Assembly: GCA_003523945.1 (NCBI GenBank)
Contig: DOFS01000526.1
Span: forward strand, 1-7,317
Length of the DNA stretch: 7,317 nucleotides
Source: Nitrospiraceae bacterium
Lineage (GTDB): Bacteria > Nitrospirota > Nitrospiria > Nitrospirales > UBA8639
Reading direction: 5' to 3'
Made by a program: the position numbers and the translations under genes. The stretch's first letter is position 1. Each line of letters begins with the position of its first letter. Shown in pieces: positions 7,100-7,317 of this stretch. The notes beneath the pieces are model-generated. The model saw nothing but the letters and a program-made list of their open reading frames with translations. It was not told the DNA's origin and ran no database searches.

Positions 7100-7317
7100 A
7101 TGTCAGTGGAACCCTGTGGAGCCATGGAAGCCGTGAACCTCACTCCCGTGTTTCCCATCACGAGTTGGCAAGGCAAGCGTGTCACGGTATTTGGTCTCGG
7201 ACGAAGCGGCAGGGCGGCTGCCGATCTTCTTCTGAACGTGGGCGCGCTGGTCACGATTGTCGAAGAACACACCGGCCAGGATTTTGAGTCCACGTCGGTG
7301 GCGTATGGACTTCGAGG
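7100..7317 (+). CDS. murD: UDP-N-acetylmuramoyl-L-alanine:D-glutamate ligase MurD, 3' partial
   Basis: MurD adds D-glutamate to UDP-MurNAc-L-Ala in the cytoplasm. Only the N-terminal UDP-binding region, 72 codons plus two bases, is in the window; the frame is open to the end. GKRVTVFGLGRSGRAAADLL (25-44) is the MurD-type Rossmann glycine-rich start, followed by a strand VTIVEE (51-56) where the family has an acidic residue. Position after mraY is the normal dcw order and supports MurD over MurC. The start is uncertain: ATG 7100 lacks an upstream Shine-Dalgarno; GTG 7106 has AGGA five bases upstream (7097-7100); ATG 7124 has GGAG two bases upstream; GTG 7133 is also in frame. E. coli MurD has only about five residues before its GK-V motif, so a downstream start is possible. 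The annotated start is the most upstream ATG. Confidence 0.92.
   Translation, partial: MSVEPCGAMEAVNLTPVFPITSWQGKRVTVFGLGRSGRAAADLLLNVGALVTIVEEHTGQDFESTSVAYGLR

Overview
The window is a contiguous piece of a bacterial division and cell wall (dcw) cluster. All genes lie on the + strand, in the order rsmH (5' end missing) - ftsL - ftsI - murE - murF - mraY - murD (3' end missing). Every gene is recognised from family motifs read in the translation. No mobile element, tRNA, rRNA, CRISPR array, phage gene or clear foreign insertion is visible, and base composition and codon use look even throughout.

Organism: MurE carries the DNPR signature of meso-diaminopimelate-adding ligases, and the division transpeptidase is FtsI-like with no PASTA domains. 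Both suggest a Gram-negative-type bacterium with DAP peptidoglycan. Moderate GC content, frequent GTG starts and the protein flavour are compatible with Nitrospirota (Nitrospira-like), but that lineage guess rests on general resemblance only.

Layout: positions 1-2935 hold rsmH, ftsL and ftsI, joined by ATGA and GTGA stop/start overlaps (822-825 and 1166-1169). This part covers 16S rRNA methylation and the FtsL/FtsI part of the divisome. Positions 2939-5887 hold murE and murF, separated from their upstream neighbours by only 3 and 9 bases and lacking good Shine-Dalgarno sequences, so they are probably translationally coupled. Positions 5888-6015 form the only real gap. It holds a small imperfect hairpin and two tiny ORFs, one of which ends in a TAATG overlap with the mraY start. 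Positions 6016-7317 hold mraY and the start of murD, 7 bases apart.

How the genes work together: MurD, MurE and MurF add D-Glu, meso-DAP and D-Ala-D-Ala to UDP-MurNAc-peptide in the cytoplasm. MraY moves the phospho-MurNAc-pentapeptide onto undecaprenyl phosphate to make lipid I. FtsI crosslinks the finished glycan strands at the septum with FtsL as a divisome partner. RsmH tunes the ribosomal P site. The cluster is almost certainly one operon whose promoter (usually near mraZ) lies upstream and whose later genes (ftsW, murG, murC and so on) lie downstream of the window.

I found no convincing undescribed system. The points most worth a second look are the murF-mraY gap, an FtsL with almost no cytoplasmic tail, a lipobox-like sequence in the FtsI membrane anchor, and small motif departures in RsmH.
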